Assembly (NCBI GenBank): GCA_964357925.1
Contig: CAYHMW010000015.1
Location: 1 to 27,592 of the forward strand
DNA: 27,592 bases
Direction of reading: 5' to 3'
Origin: CAYHMW01 sp964357925
GTDB taxonomy: Bacteria; Patescibacteriota; Microgenomatia; UBA8517
Part shown: positions 14,679 through 22,070 of the stretch, one piece after another
Numbering within the stretch: the first letter of the stretch is position 1
How the letters are laid out: every line of letters starts with the position of its first letter
The notes under the pieces: model-generated
Told to the model about the DNA's origin: nothing
Database searches by the model: none
The model's input: only the letters and a program-made list of their open reading frames with translations
Made by a program: the position numbers and the translations under genes

Positions 14679-15689
14679 TTATGAAATAATAGTCAACTCT
14701 GGATCAACCACAACATTCTTCCAATCTATTGGTTTGTAATTAAAGTAAGCAGCTGAAGCAATCACAGCAGCATTGTCAGTAGCAAACTGGGGGAGTGGAG
14801 CAAAAAATTTTGTCTTCAATTTTTCTTCTTTAAACCTCTCCATAAATTTTTCCTTTAATCTACTATTTGCAGCAACTCCACCAGATAGTAAAAATGAAGT
14901 AGGGGAGTACTCATGAATTGCCCTTATGCTTTTCTCTATTAATACGTCAACAATAGCTTCCTGAATATTTGCAGCTAATAATTGTTTGTCAAAATCAGGA
15001 TGCAACTTTGTGTAGTTCAAAACAGAAGTCTTGAGTCCCGAAAAACTAAAATCATAATCATCAGAGTTAATCATTGGTCGAGGAAATAAATCAATCTTTG
15101 GCCTTTCAGGCTTAGAAATTAGAAATTGGTCAGCGGTAGCTGACAAAACGGGTCCACCGGGGTAGGGAAGTCCCAAAAGTCTGGCACATTTGTCGAAAGC
15201 CTCGCCAGCTGCATCATCGCGCGTGCTCCCTAAAAGTTTAATCTCTCCATGATTCTTCATATGGACCAAGTCGGTGTGCGCACCCGACACCACAAGCGCA
15301 ACAATCGGAAATTGCGGTTTGCCATCTTGAGACAACCAACAAGCATAAAGGTGGGCAACCAAATGATTGACTGGAACAAGTGGTTTTTTCCAAACATAGG
15401 CCAGCACTTTCGCAGTCTCAACGCCAACAAGAAGTGATCCAATAAGTCCCGGCCCATAAGTCACGGCAACCGTATCAACACTGTTTATGTCAACATCTTT
15501 AAGTGCCTTATCTAAGGTAGGCAACATAAATTTAACTTGCGCCCTCGCTGCTTTCTCTGGAATCACTCCACCACTCGCTTCATGAAGTTTTTGGCTGGTA
15601 GCCAACACATTTGAGATTATTTTTGTCCCATCCTCCACAATGGAAACTCCTGTTTCATCAAAACTAGTTTCTATCCCAAGTATTCTCAT
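14679..15689 (-). CDS. tsaD: tRNA N6-adenosine threonylcarbamoyltransferase TsaD
   Basis: TsaD (Kae1/Qri7/YgjD) transfers threonylcarbamoyl to A37 of ANN-decoding tRNAs, working with TsaB and TsaE. The product is 336 residues, the usual length. It starts Met-Arg-Ile-Leu-Gly-Ile-Glu-Thr-Ser-Phe-Asp-Glu-Thr (Cys is common where Phe is here). The metal-binding His-x3-His is in Asn-His-Leu-Val-Ala-His near residue 110. The ASKHA-fold blocks Val-Val-Ser-Gly-Ala-His-Thr-Asp, Asp-Asp-Ala-Ala-Gly-Glu-Ala-Phe-Asp-Lys, Ser-Gly-Gly-Val-Ala-Ala-Asn and Thr-Asp-Asn-Ala-Ala-Val-Ile-Ala are present. It lies 2 bp after the VanW-family gene, in the same operon. Confidence 0.97.
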   Translation of the reverse strand: MRILGIETSFDETGVSIVEDGTKIISNVLATSQKLHEASGGVIPEKAARAQVKFMLPTLDKALKDVDINSVDTVAVTYGPGLIGSLLVGVETAKVLAYVWKKPLVPVNHLVAHLYACWLSQDGKPQFPIVALVVSGAHTDLVHMKNHGEIKLLGSTRDDAAGEAFDKCARLLGLPYPGGPVLSATADQFLISKPERPKIDLFPRPMINSDDYDFSFSGLKTSVLNYTKLHPDFDKQLLAANIQEAIVDVLIEKSIRAIHEYSPTSFLLSGGVAANSRLKEKFMERFKEEKLKTKFFAPLPQFATDNAAVIASAAYFNYKPIDWKNVVVDPELTIIS

Positions 15690-15691
15690 GC

Positions 15692-17470
15692 CTAAATCGC
15701 CGGTCCTGTCCCTCGCAAGTACTTAGCCTGCCACGCTTGATAATTAGAATAAAAAGTCTTCTCTTGTATAACCTCCTCACCACGTGTCACTTTGTAGTTA
15801 AACGAAACCTTAGCTCCCCATGCCGAATGATCAGTTTGTTTAGTTTGTCCCGTCGGAAGGTTAGGGTCATCTATATAGAGATCCTCCGGAGGCGGTGTCA
15901 CGCTACTAATAAGAGGCTTGCTTATATTCGACTCACGACCGTCGTCTGTCCCGTAAAGCTCAATGGCCAGACTTAAATTTTTAGTGTCAGGTTTAGCCTG
16001 GATCAATATGTATGAAGGTGTGTCATTTTTAAATTTAAAGTCAACACTAGGTGAATATATTGTTGCATCAATTCCAGGTGGCGAACCAAGTTCGTAATAT
16101 GAAACACGATATGCATGAGCGCGCCGATTGGTAATAGGCAGACCAGCATCCAGTGCCGCCCGAAAAAGGGTAGTTGACACCTGGCAAACGCCACCCCCGT
16201 CTCCAAGGACCGTTGCGCCGTTTTCTATTATATAAGCCTGTTTATATCCAGTAAGAACACTAATATCACCAACTGCTTGATTGAAAGAAAATTCCTTTCC
16301 AGGTGAAATCAACATCCCGTCTAGTCTTGAAGCAGCAATTGCAATATTATGAATACGACTTGCAATTGAACCCTTAAATCGTGAAGTTCCTCGTCCGATA
16401 AGTTCATGAATTCCGAGGTTATTAACATCAGAAATATCAAAAGGTGGTGGAGTTTCCTCAGGTTTGACCAGAAGTTCAAGGGTAGCAACATCTCCGCTTT
16501 CAAGCTCCAGAAGTTTGAAATAAATCTGGCTCGTAAGCTCATCTGTGTTTACACGAAGTCCCTTTAGGGCTGGCTCAAATTCAGAGACGCGCCCGCCAGT
16601 AAAGACAAACACAGGATTTTGAGGCTCACGATCCAGCTCCCTCGATACAAATGTTGCAAACTTTAATACTTCATTATCGTTATACAGAGAGACAGGATTG
16701 ATAAATGAAAACAGGAGGCTATTAGCTGCCTCAAACTCTCGCTCATCATACCGGACAACAAGTCTACGACCCTTGAGTTTGGAAGCCCGAGTCCTCGCAT
16801 CATTAATTTGGGCCAAAGTAAGCCTGGGGTCAACTGTTTGAACACTTACCGAGAGATCCCGAGAAAGCTCGCCGTTTTGAATTCGCTCAGCAATAAGCTT
16901 ATAAAGAGTCGCAGACGAAAGCGCCACTCCCGGCTTACCTTCAAAAACCTGGGGGGAATCATTCACCCAATCAATGCGCGGATACTCTGGCTTATTTTCG
17001 ACAACTCCAGATATCAGATAAACATTTTCGCTTAACTTTTCATGATCGAGACCATACTGAAGGTCAACATTTGCGCCATTAATCGCCGCCATGACAATTG
17101 TCTTAATATTTGTCCATATATCATTCCTGCGCCCAAGAGAAAATGCGCTAAATGCCGATTGTTCATGCTGGTAGACAAGTCCAATGTCGGCAGTCAAAAT
17201 CTCATAAGTCTCAACGTCTCCTCGAGAATTAGCTACATTCACCTGTATCTTTGATGGCACAATCACATTTTGTGAGAGTCTGGTGGTGGCGTCAGTAATA
17301 CTCATTCCCCCAACAGCCACCCCGTCCACCCTGATACCAGGGTAAATCCTGCCTCCAAAATATATTAAAAATACTACCGCCACTAAAGGTGGAATTACAA
17401 AGACTGTTAAGAGCTTGATGTAAATAACTTTAATATGCAAACCTTGCAATGTTTCCTTTTTTTTAGACAT
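15692..17470 (-). CDS. VanW-family envelope protein with N-terminal membrane anchor
   Basis: The product is 592 residues. A Lys-rich start and one hydrophobic helix (about 18-40) anchor it, with the rest outside. Residues ~45-370 hold two repeats of the peptidoglycan-binding type often found before VanW (Tyr-Pro-Gly-Ile-Arg-Val-Asp-Gly-Val-Ala-Val-Gly-Gly-Met at the first). The VanW domain, about 385-520, has Phe-Ser-Phe-Asn-Gln-Ala-Val-Gly, Gly-Gly-Gly-Val-Cys-Gln-Val-Ser-Thr-Thr-Leu-Phe and Asn-Arg-Arg-Ala-His-Ala-Tyr. A G5-like tail follows. Proteins of this layout (YoaR type) are linked to the cell wall, but their reaction is unknown. The ATG at 17470 has no Shine-Dalgarno. It heads the operon with tsaD and the 13854 gene, divergent from the solute-binding protein. 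Confidence 0.9.
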   Translation of the reverse strand: MSKKKETLQGLHIKVIYIKLLTVFVIPPLVAVVFLIYFGGRIYPGIRVDGVAVGGMSITDATTRLSQNVIVPSKIQVNVANSRGDVETYEILTADIGLVYQHEQSAFSAFSLGRRNDIWTNIKTIVMAAINGANVDLQYGLDHEKLSENVYLISGVVENKPEYPRIDWVNDSPQVFEGKPGVALSSATLYKLIAERIQNGELSRDLSVSVQTVDPRLTLAQINDARTRASKLKGRRLVVRYDEREFEAANSLLFSFINPVSLYNDNEVLKFATFVSRELDREPQNPVFVFTGGRVSEFEPALKGLRVNTDELTSQIYFKLLELESGDVATLELLVKPEETPPPFDISDVNNLGIHELIGRGTSRFKGSIASRIHNIAIAASRLDGMLISPGKEFSFNQAVGDISVLTGYKQAYIIENGATVLGDGGGVCQVSTTLFRAALDAGLPITNRRAHAYRVSYYELGSPPGIDATIYSPSVDFKFKNDTPSYILIQAKPDTKNLSLAIELYGTDDGRESNISKPLISSVTPPPEDLYIDDPNLPTGQTKQTDHSAWGAKVSFNYKVTRGEEVIQEKTFYSNYQAWQAKYLRGTGPAI

Positions 17471-17472
17471 AC

Positions 17473-17501
17473 TTGAAGGGAATTATCCTGCTTTGTATGA
17501 T
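17473..17501 (+). promoter_or_regulatory. Promoter of the solute-binding protein gene
   Basis: TTGAAG (17473-17478), an exact 17-bp spacer and TATGAT (17496-17501), 11 nt before the ATG at 17513. The predicted leader is about 5 nt. It overlaps the opposing vanW promoter. Confidence 0.65.
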
Positions 17502-17509
17502 AACATGAA
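17482..17509 (-). promoter_or_regulatory. Promoter of the VanW-family gene
   Basis: On the minus strand TTCATG (plus 17504-17509), a 16-bp spacer and GATAAT (plus 17482-17487), 11 nt before the ATG. It overlaps the plus-strand promoter almost completely, so polymerase could occupy only one at a time. Confidence 0.5.
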
Positions 17510-17512
17510 GAC

Positions 17513-18943
17513 ATGCTTCCGCCTGACTTAAATTCATCAAATCCAACACCGCAAACAGGCGCCATTCCACCTGTCGTTGCCCCTCAATCACCCGTTCTAC
17601 CTCCGACAGTTGGCGAGGGAAGTCCAAAAAGCATGAAAAAGATATTAGCAATAGCAGGAGGGTTCCTGGCGATAGTCATCGTAATCCTTCTTGCAGTTAG
17701 CTTTTTCCTGAGTAGAAACAAAGCGGTCGAGCAAAAAGACGAAGTTGAACTTGTCTGGTGGGGATTATGGGAGGACACATCTATTATCGAGCCCATAATT
17801 AAAGAATACGAAGAAAGTCATCCAAAAACCAAAATAAAATACACAGTTCAAAGTAAAGAAGACTACAGAGAACGTCTTACAAGTGCCCTTGCCAGTGGTA
17901 CAGGTCCCGACATCTTCAGGCTCCACAACACTTGGGTGCCAATGTTTGCTCGCTCCCTAACTCCTCTTCCGGCAAGCATTATGTCAGCGCAAGAATTTGG
18001 ATCCACCTTTTACCCTGTTGCTGGCAAAGATCTCACAATCAGTACTGGCATAGTTGGTATCCCTCTGGAGTTTGACGGCATGGCAATGTTTATTAATGAA
18101 GAGCTCTTTACAACATTTGCGCTTACCCCACCAAAAACATGGGATGAATTTAAAGTAACTGCCAAAGCCCTCACAATAACCAATAAAGCGGGTGAAATTG
18201 AACAGGCAGGAGCAGCAGTTGGTTTTAGCACAAACATAGATCATTGGGAAGATATAGTGGCATTAATTTACCTTCAAAATGGCGCAGATCTGGCTCTCCA
18301 AAGAGAAGATCGAGCACAAGGAGCACTTACTTTTTATACTGATCTAGGTAGAGTAGGTAAAGTGTGGGACGAAAGCCTACCGCCTTCTACTATTGCATTC
18401 GCAGGTGGCAATGTCGCCATATACTTCGGCCCTTCCTGGCGTGTTTTTGACATTCAAAAATTGAATCCCAATCTAGATTTTAGGATCCTGCCAATGCCCC
18501 AAATCCTGAAAGAGGAAAAAGAGCCCGATATTATGTATGCTTCCTATTGGTTTGAAGGAGTCAGTAATAAAAGCCAAGGTCAAGCTCAAGCCTGGGACTT
18601 TTTAAAGTTTATGAGCAGCAAAGAATCTCTCGAAAAGTTGTATGCAAATGCCAGTAAAACCCGTGCCTTTGGTGAGCCATACTCGAGGGTTGATATGCGA
18701 GAATTGCTCTTAAGCGACCCAATGGTGGGTCCATTCCTGGAACTTGCTCCCACGGCCCAAAGCTGGTATTTGGCGAGTAAAACCTTCGATGGTGAAACAG
18801 GTATCAATTCCCAACTATCAACTTACTTTAACGATGCAGTAACTGAGATGGTTCGCGGTGGTGATATCAATCGAGCGTCAAACAATCTTGACAAAGGTGT
18901 TGCCCAAGTCATGAAGCAGTATGGCATCACAGTTAAAAAGTAG
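17513..18943 (+). CDS. Membrane-anchored extracellular solute-binding protein, family 1
   Basis: The product is 476 residues. A Pro/Thr-rich N-terminus (1-40) lies before one hydrophobic helix (about 43-66), and there is no signal-peptidase II lipobox, so the protein is held by an uncleaved anchor. The bilobed binding domain (about 78-476) starts with a Val-Glu-Leu-Val-Trp-Trp-Gly-Leu-Trp strand. It contains Tyr-Arg-Glu-Arg-Leu-Thr-Ser-Ala-Leu-Ala-Ser-Gly-x-Gly-Pro-Asp-Ile-Phe and Gly-Ile-Pro-Leu-Glu-Phe-Asp-Gly, as in maltose/oligosaccharide-binding proteins. The substrate is probably a sugar, by family. No ABC permease or ATPase gene is within the window. It overlaps the next gene by 23 nt. 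Confidence 0.88.
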   Translation: MLPPDLNSSNPTPQTGAIPPVVAPQSPVLPPTVGEGSPKSMKKILAIAGGFLAIVIVILLAVSFFLSRNKAVEQKDEVELVWWGLWEDTSIIEPIIKEYEESHPKTKIKYTVQSKEDYRERLTSALASGTGPDIFRLHNTWVPMFARSLTPLPASIMSAQEFGSTFYPVAGKDLTISTGIVGIPLEFDGMAMFINEELFTTFALTPPKTWDEFKVTAKALTITNKAGEIEQAGAAVGFSTNIDHWEDIVALIYLQNGADLALQREDRAQGALTFYTDLGRVGKVWDESLPPSTIAFAGGNVAIYFGPSWRVFDIQKLNPNLDFRILPMPQILKEEKEPDIMYASYWFEGVSNKSQGQAQAWDFLKFMSSKESLEKLYANASKTRAFGEPYSRVDMRELLLSDPMVGPFLELAPTAQSWYLASKTFDGETGINSQLSTYFNDAVTEMVRGGDINRASNNLDKGVAQVMKQYGITVKK

Positions 18944-19802
18944 CCTTCTCTACCACAACATCTGGAACTACCCCCTAACCAAAGCAGAGCTTCACAAATG
19001 GTCCCCCGGCCGCAAAGCTATGGACTCAATGAACTTTTCAGATCATCTTCCGGGTGGTAGGGTGGGTCTAGTGAAATCTGAAAAGTTTTATGCATTAAAT
19101 AAAAAGTCGATTACAAGTCGCCTTCAAAACGAAAAGCACTCCGCCCCTAAGCTCGCCACCGCCAAAAAAGCTGCAAATTTTCTCAAATTCATTCCAACAA
19201 TAGAGTTTGTAGGAGTTACTGGTTCATTGGCAATGAAAAATGCTGGAAAGGGGAGTGACATCGATCTAATGATTATTACAAAAGCAGGCACCCTTTGGAC
19301 AACTCGCCTCATCACCTTTTTCTATCTTAATATTCTTGGCTTTAAACTAAGGCGAGCAGGGGAGAGGGAAGTGGCAAATGCCCTGTGCTTAAATATTTGG
19401 CTTGATACATCAGCACTCACAGTACCGAGCGTCGCAAGAAACATCTATACAGCTCATGAGTTGGCACAAATCCTCCCGCTTGTAAACAAAAATAATACGT
19501 TCGAGCACCTAATTGTGGATAATTCGTGGATAATTAGTTTCTGGCCGAATGCGGTTGAACTAAAAAATATTAAAAAACATGAAAACTCCACAACTTATCC
19601 ACAAATTGTGTTTTGGCCGTTAGAGGAGTTGGCATACAGGCTTCAGCTTAGACACATGAGCAGGAAGCGCACAAGGGAAGTCGTAGATCGTCACAAAGCC
19701 TTCTTCCATCCTAAGGATTGGAGCAGGGAAGTAGAACGTCGCTTATCGTCCCCGCCCCCACTCTCCCCCACTATCACGAAAACTAGAAACAAATTAAAAT
19801 AA
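18921..19802 (+). CDS. Nucleotidyltransferase-fold protein with N-terminal winged-helix-like region
   Basis: The product is 293 residues. The pol-beta-type nucleotidyltransferase motif is complete: Gly101-Ser102, followed by Gly-Ser-Asp113-Ile-Asp115-Leu-Met-Ile. Residues ~8-65 (Asn-Ile-Trp-Asn-Tyr-Pro-Leu-Thr-Lys-Ala-Glu-Leu) look like a small helix-turn-helix. A hydrophobic stretch follows the active site (about 127-137). The C-terminus is basic and ends in a Pro/Ser/Lys tail. The transferred nucleotide and acceptor cannot be told. The ATG lies inside the end of the solute-binding protein gene, so the two are co-expressed. Its middle part contains three DnaA-box sequences (19514-19603). Confidence 0.8.
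   Translation: MASQLKSSLLYHNIWNYPLTKAELHKWSPGRKAMDSMNFSDHLPGGRVGLVKSEKFYALNKKSITSRLQNEKHSAPKLATAKKAANFLKFIPTIEFVGVTGSLAMKNAGKGSDIDLMIITKAGTLWTTRLITFFYLNILGFKLRRAGEREVANALCLNIWLDTSALTVPSVARNIYTAHELAQILPLVNKNNTFEHLIVDNSWIISFWPNAVELKNIKKHENSTTYPQIVFWPLEELAYRLQLRHMSRKRTREVVDRHKAFFHPKDWSREVERRLSSPPPLSPTITKTRNKLK
19514..19603. other. Cluster of DnaA boxes within the nucleotidyltransferase gene
   Basis: TGTGGATAA at 19514-19522 (perfect, minus orientation), CGTGGATAA at 19525-19533 (one mismatch) and TTATCCACA at 19595-19603 (perfect, plus orientation) lie within 90 bp, with an A-rich stretch (19561-19580) between. They are about 17 kb from the putative oriC. Perfect 9-mers are expected about 0.2 times in the whole window by chance. 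Confidence 0.5.
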
Positions 19803-19879
19803 ATTGAATCAATAATATTTCGATTTTGAAAAATGTTGTTTTGCAAGCACGAAAAGGGAATTAAATGCAAATAGGGGAG

Positions 19880-19903
19880 TCAAGGTGAAGAGTCACCCCT
19901 TGA
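19880..19903. repeat. Imperfect inverted repeat over the distal groE -35
   Basis: TCAAGG (19880-19885) pairs with CCTTGA (19898-19903), and an inner TGA pairs with TCA, with a 2-nt asymmetry. The right arm covers most of the -35 box TTGACA, so it could be an operator. This is a weak call. Confidence 0.3.
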
Positions 19904-19929
19904 CATCACCCTAACATTCTTACTACAAT
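19900..19929 (+). promoter_or_regulatory. Distal groES-groEL promoter P1
   Basis: Consensus TTGACA (19900-19905), an 18-bp spacer and TACAAT (19924-19929). The start of transcription would be about 19936, inside the CIRCE-like element. Confidence 0.7.
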
Positions 19930-19954
19930 AGCACTCGTCACTTAGCATTGATAA
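19928..19954. promoter_or_regulatory. CIRCE-like HrcA operator, degenerate
   Basis: The left arm ATAGCACTC (19928-19936) matches TTAGCACTC at 8 of 9, and after exactly 9 nt the right arm CATTGATAA (19946-19954) matches GAGTGCTAA at 6 of 9. It overlaps the end of the P1 -10 box and the expected start site, the normal place for HrcA repression of groE operons. The right arm is clearly weak, and no hrcA gene is in the window. Confidence 0.55.
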
Positions 19955-19975
19955 CACGACAGTGCCAAATGCTTC

Positions 19976-20003
19976 TTGACAACTGCTCCACAATAAATAA
20001 AAT
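19976..20003 (+). promoter_or_regulatory. Proximal groES-groEL promoter P2
   Basis: Consensus TTGACA (19976-19981), a 16-bp spacer and TAAAAT (19998-20003). The predicted leader is about 11 nt before the groES ATG at 20021. It lies downstream of the CIRCE-like site, so it may be independent of it. Confidence 0.65.
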
Positions 20004-20020
20004 CAAAAACAATACTATAA

Positions 20021-20371
20021 ATGGCAAAACGCGGCAGACCAGCAAAAGCAAACGTAACGAAGTTCGCCCTTGGCGGAAAAACAAGCCTCATTCCAACTCC
20101 AGGTTATCTATTAATAGAGCCTTTTGAGGCAGAAACCAAAACAAGCTCTGGCATCTATCTTCCGGAAAGCGCATCCACAGAAAAACCACAAAAGGGCAAG
20201 GTCCTCGCGATAGGTGGCCCAGAAATCACAGACAAAGGTGTTGAGAAAAAATCTCCAGTCAAAGTCGGTGACGTTGTCATCTACAAAAAATGGGGAGGCA
20301 GTGAAGTAAAGATCGACGGGAAAGAATACTTGTTCTCAAAATTTGAGGATATTTTAGCAATCGAGAAATAA
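20021..20371 (+). CDS. groES: Co-chaperonin GroES with a basic N-terminal extension
   Basis: GroES caps the GroEL cavity during ATP-driven protein folding. The product is 116 residues, about 20 more than usual. The GroES fold runs from about 22 to 116: Pro-Thr-Pro-Gly-Tyr-Leu-Leu-Ile-Glu-Pro, the mobile loop Thr-Ser-Ser-Gly-Ile-Tyr-Leu-Pro, Gly-Lys-Val-Leu-Ala-Ile-Gly, Val-Gly-Asp-Val-Val-Ile-Tyr-Lys-Lys, and the C-terminal Asp-Ile-Leu-Ala. The extra N-terminus begins Met-Ala-Lys-Arg-Gly-Arg-Pro-Ala-Lys, which contains an AT-hook-like Arg-Gly-Arg-Pro core. The first downstream in-frame ATG is not near the fold, so the extension seems real. groEL starts 1 bp later. Confidence 0.95.
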   Translation: MAKRGRPAKANVTKFALGGKTSLIPTPGYLLIEPFEAETKTSSGIYLPESASTEKPQKGKVLAIGGPEITDKGVEKKSPVKVGDVVIYKKWGGSEVKIDGKEYLFSKFEDILAIEK

Positions 20372-20372
20372 T

Positions 20373-22010
20373 ATGGCAAAACAACTAAAGTTCAGCGACG
20401 ACGCACGAGTTTCCCTCTTAAAGGGCATTGATGTCGTTGCCAAAGCGGTGGTCACAACCTTGGGTCCCAAAGGCCGAAACGTTGCACTTGATAAAAAGTG
20501 GGGAGCTCCAAATATTGTCCACGACGGAGTAACAGTAGCCAAAGAAATCGAACTTGCCGATCCATTCGAGAATATGGGCGCCCAGCTTGTAAAAGAGGCC
20601 GCCAGCAAAACCAACGACAACGCAGGTGATGGGACAACAACTTCAACTCTTCTTGCACAAGTAATGTCCCATGCTGGAATGAAAAATATCACAGCCGGTG
20701 CCAATCCCATGATCGTCAAAAGAGGAATGGAGAGAGCAGTTGCCGAAGTTATCGCTGAGCTTAAAAATATAAGTAAGCCAATTAAAACCCAAGAAGAAAT
20801 CGCCCAAGTCGCAACAGTCAGCGCAGGTAACGTCGAAATTGGCACAAGGATAGCAGAAGCACTTGAGAAAATCGGCCGCGATTCAGTAATTACAGTTGAA
20901 GAAGGCAAAGGTCTTGACCTTGAGATCGAATATAAAGAGGGTATGGAGTTTGACAGGGGTTATGCCTCAGCCTATTTCGTCACAAATACAGAGCGCATGG
21001 AGGCAGAATTGGAAGGTTCATACATCCTCCTAACAGACAAAAAAGTAAGCTCAATCCAGGACCTTCTTCCTTTTCTAGAAAAATTCGTCAAAGTCAGTAA
21101 AAATCTTGTTATTATTGCCGATGACATCGAAGGCGAAGCCCTCGCCACCCTCGTTGTTAATAAGTTAAGAGGCGCTTTCAATATTCTTGCGATCAAAGCT
21201 CCAGGCTTTGGTGACAGAAGAAAAGAAATGCTTGATGACATTGCAGTCCTAACAGGTGGTACTGTTATCTCAGAAGACACTGGGCGAACTTTTGAGAGCA
21301 TTGAAGTGACAGACTTAGGCCGTGCCGACACGGTTTGGGCAGACAAAGATAATACCAGAATAATCGGTGGGCAAGGCAAAAAATCAGACATTAAGTCCAG
21401 AGTAGAGTCCATTAGAAGACAAATCGAAGCTAGCGACTCAGACTTTGATAAAGAAAAACTCGAGGAGCGCCACGCCAAACTCGCAGGCGGAGTAGCAGTA
21501 ATCAATGTAGGAGCAGCTACCGAAATTGAAATGAATGAGAAGAAGGAACGAGTCAAAGACGCAGTCGGTGCAACAAAAGCTGCCGTTGAAGAGGGTATTC
21601 TTCCGGGTGGTGGAGTAGCACTTCTTAAAGCAAGGGGTGTCCTAAAGGGTCTAAAGGCCATCAAAGGCGAAACCAAAGACGAACAAGTTGGCATTGATAT
21701 TGTATACGATGCTCTGGATGCTCCAACCCGTTATCTTGCAAAAAACGCAGGAGAAGAAGATGGTTATGTATTAAGGAAAATTGAAGAAAGCAAAGATTCC
21801 GACTATGGCTACAATGTATTAACAGGGAAATTCGGCTCAATGACAAAATTTGGACTTCTGGATCCTCTTAAAGTAACAAAGTCTGCTCTACAAAACGCAG
21901 CCTCAGTTGCCATGATGGTGATTACAACTGAAGCCTTGGTGACCGATATTCCTGAAAAGAACCAAGCTCCAGCAATGCCAGGCGGCGGCATGCCCGGCAT
22001 GGATATGTAA
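20373..22010 (+). CDS. groEL: Chaperonin GroEL
   Basis: GroEL is the 60-kDa double-ring chaperonin. The product is 545 residues, the usual length. It starts Met-Ala-Lys-Gln-Leu-Lys-Phe. The nucleotide pocket has Thr-Leu-Gly-Pro-Lys-Gly-Arg-Asn-Val (28-36) and Gly-Asp86-Gly-Thr-Thr-Thr, with the ATP-hydrolysis Asp kept. Other GroEL blocks include Lys-Ala-Pro-Gly-Phe-Gly-Asp-Arg-Arg, Glu-Glu-Gly-Ile-Leu-Pro-Gly-Gly-Gly-Val-Ala-Leu, and the Gly/Met-rich tail ending Pro-Gly-Met-Asp-Met. It is co-transcribed with groES. Confidence 0.99.
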   Translation: MAKQLKFSDDARVSLLKGIDVVAKAVVTTLGPKGRNVALDKKWGAPNIVHDGVTVAKEIELADPFENMGAQLVKEAASKTNDNAGDGTTTSTLLAQVMSHAGMKNITAGANPMIVKRGMERAVAEVIAELKNISKPIKTQEEIAQVATVSAGNVEIGTRIAEALEKIGRDSVITVEEGKGLDLEIEYKEGMEFDRGYASAYFVTNTERMEAELEGSYILLTDKKVSSIQDLLPFLEKFVKVSKNLVIIADDIEGEALATLVVNKLRGAFNILAIKAPGFGDRRKEMLDDIAVLTGGTVISEDTGRTFESIEVTDLGRADTVWADKDNTRIIGGQGKKSDIKSRVESIRRQIEASDSDFDKEKLEERHAKLAGGVAVINVGAATEIEMNEKKERVKDAVGATKAAVEEGILPGGGVALLKARGVLKGLKAIKGETKDEQVGIDIVYDALDAPTRYLAKNAGEEDGYVLRKIEESKDSDYGYNVLTGKFGSMTKFGLLDPLKVTKSALQNAASVAMMVITTEALVTDIPEKNQAPAMPGGGMPGMDM

Positions 22011-22011
22011 C

Positions 22012-22030
22012 AATAATCTTGTGATTATTT
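22012..22030 (+). terminator. Weak AT-rich hairpin after groEL
   Basis: AATAATC (22012-22018), a 4-nt loop and GATTATT (22023-22029) form a 7-bp stem 1 nt after the groEL stop, followed by T then AG. The low GC content and missing T tract make it a weak terminator at best. Confidence 0.3.
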
Positions 22031-22034
22031 AGCC

Positions 22035-22064
22035 TTGCTTAGGATTCCGACTTCCGTGTAAAAT
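22035..22064 (+). promoter_or_regulatory. Promoter of the LytR_C-domain gene
   Basis: TTGCTT (22035-22040), an 18-bp spacer and TAAAAT (22059-22064), 6 nt before the ATG at 22071. This predicts a leaderless mRNA. Confidence 0.6.
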
Positions 22065-22070
22065 AAACGC

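Noticed and set aside
20354..21846. Long minus-strand open frames antisense to groEL (184, 240 and 61 residues)
   Set aside because: They are shadows of a conserved coding gene, Ser/Leu-rich, with no start signals.
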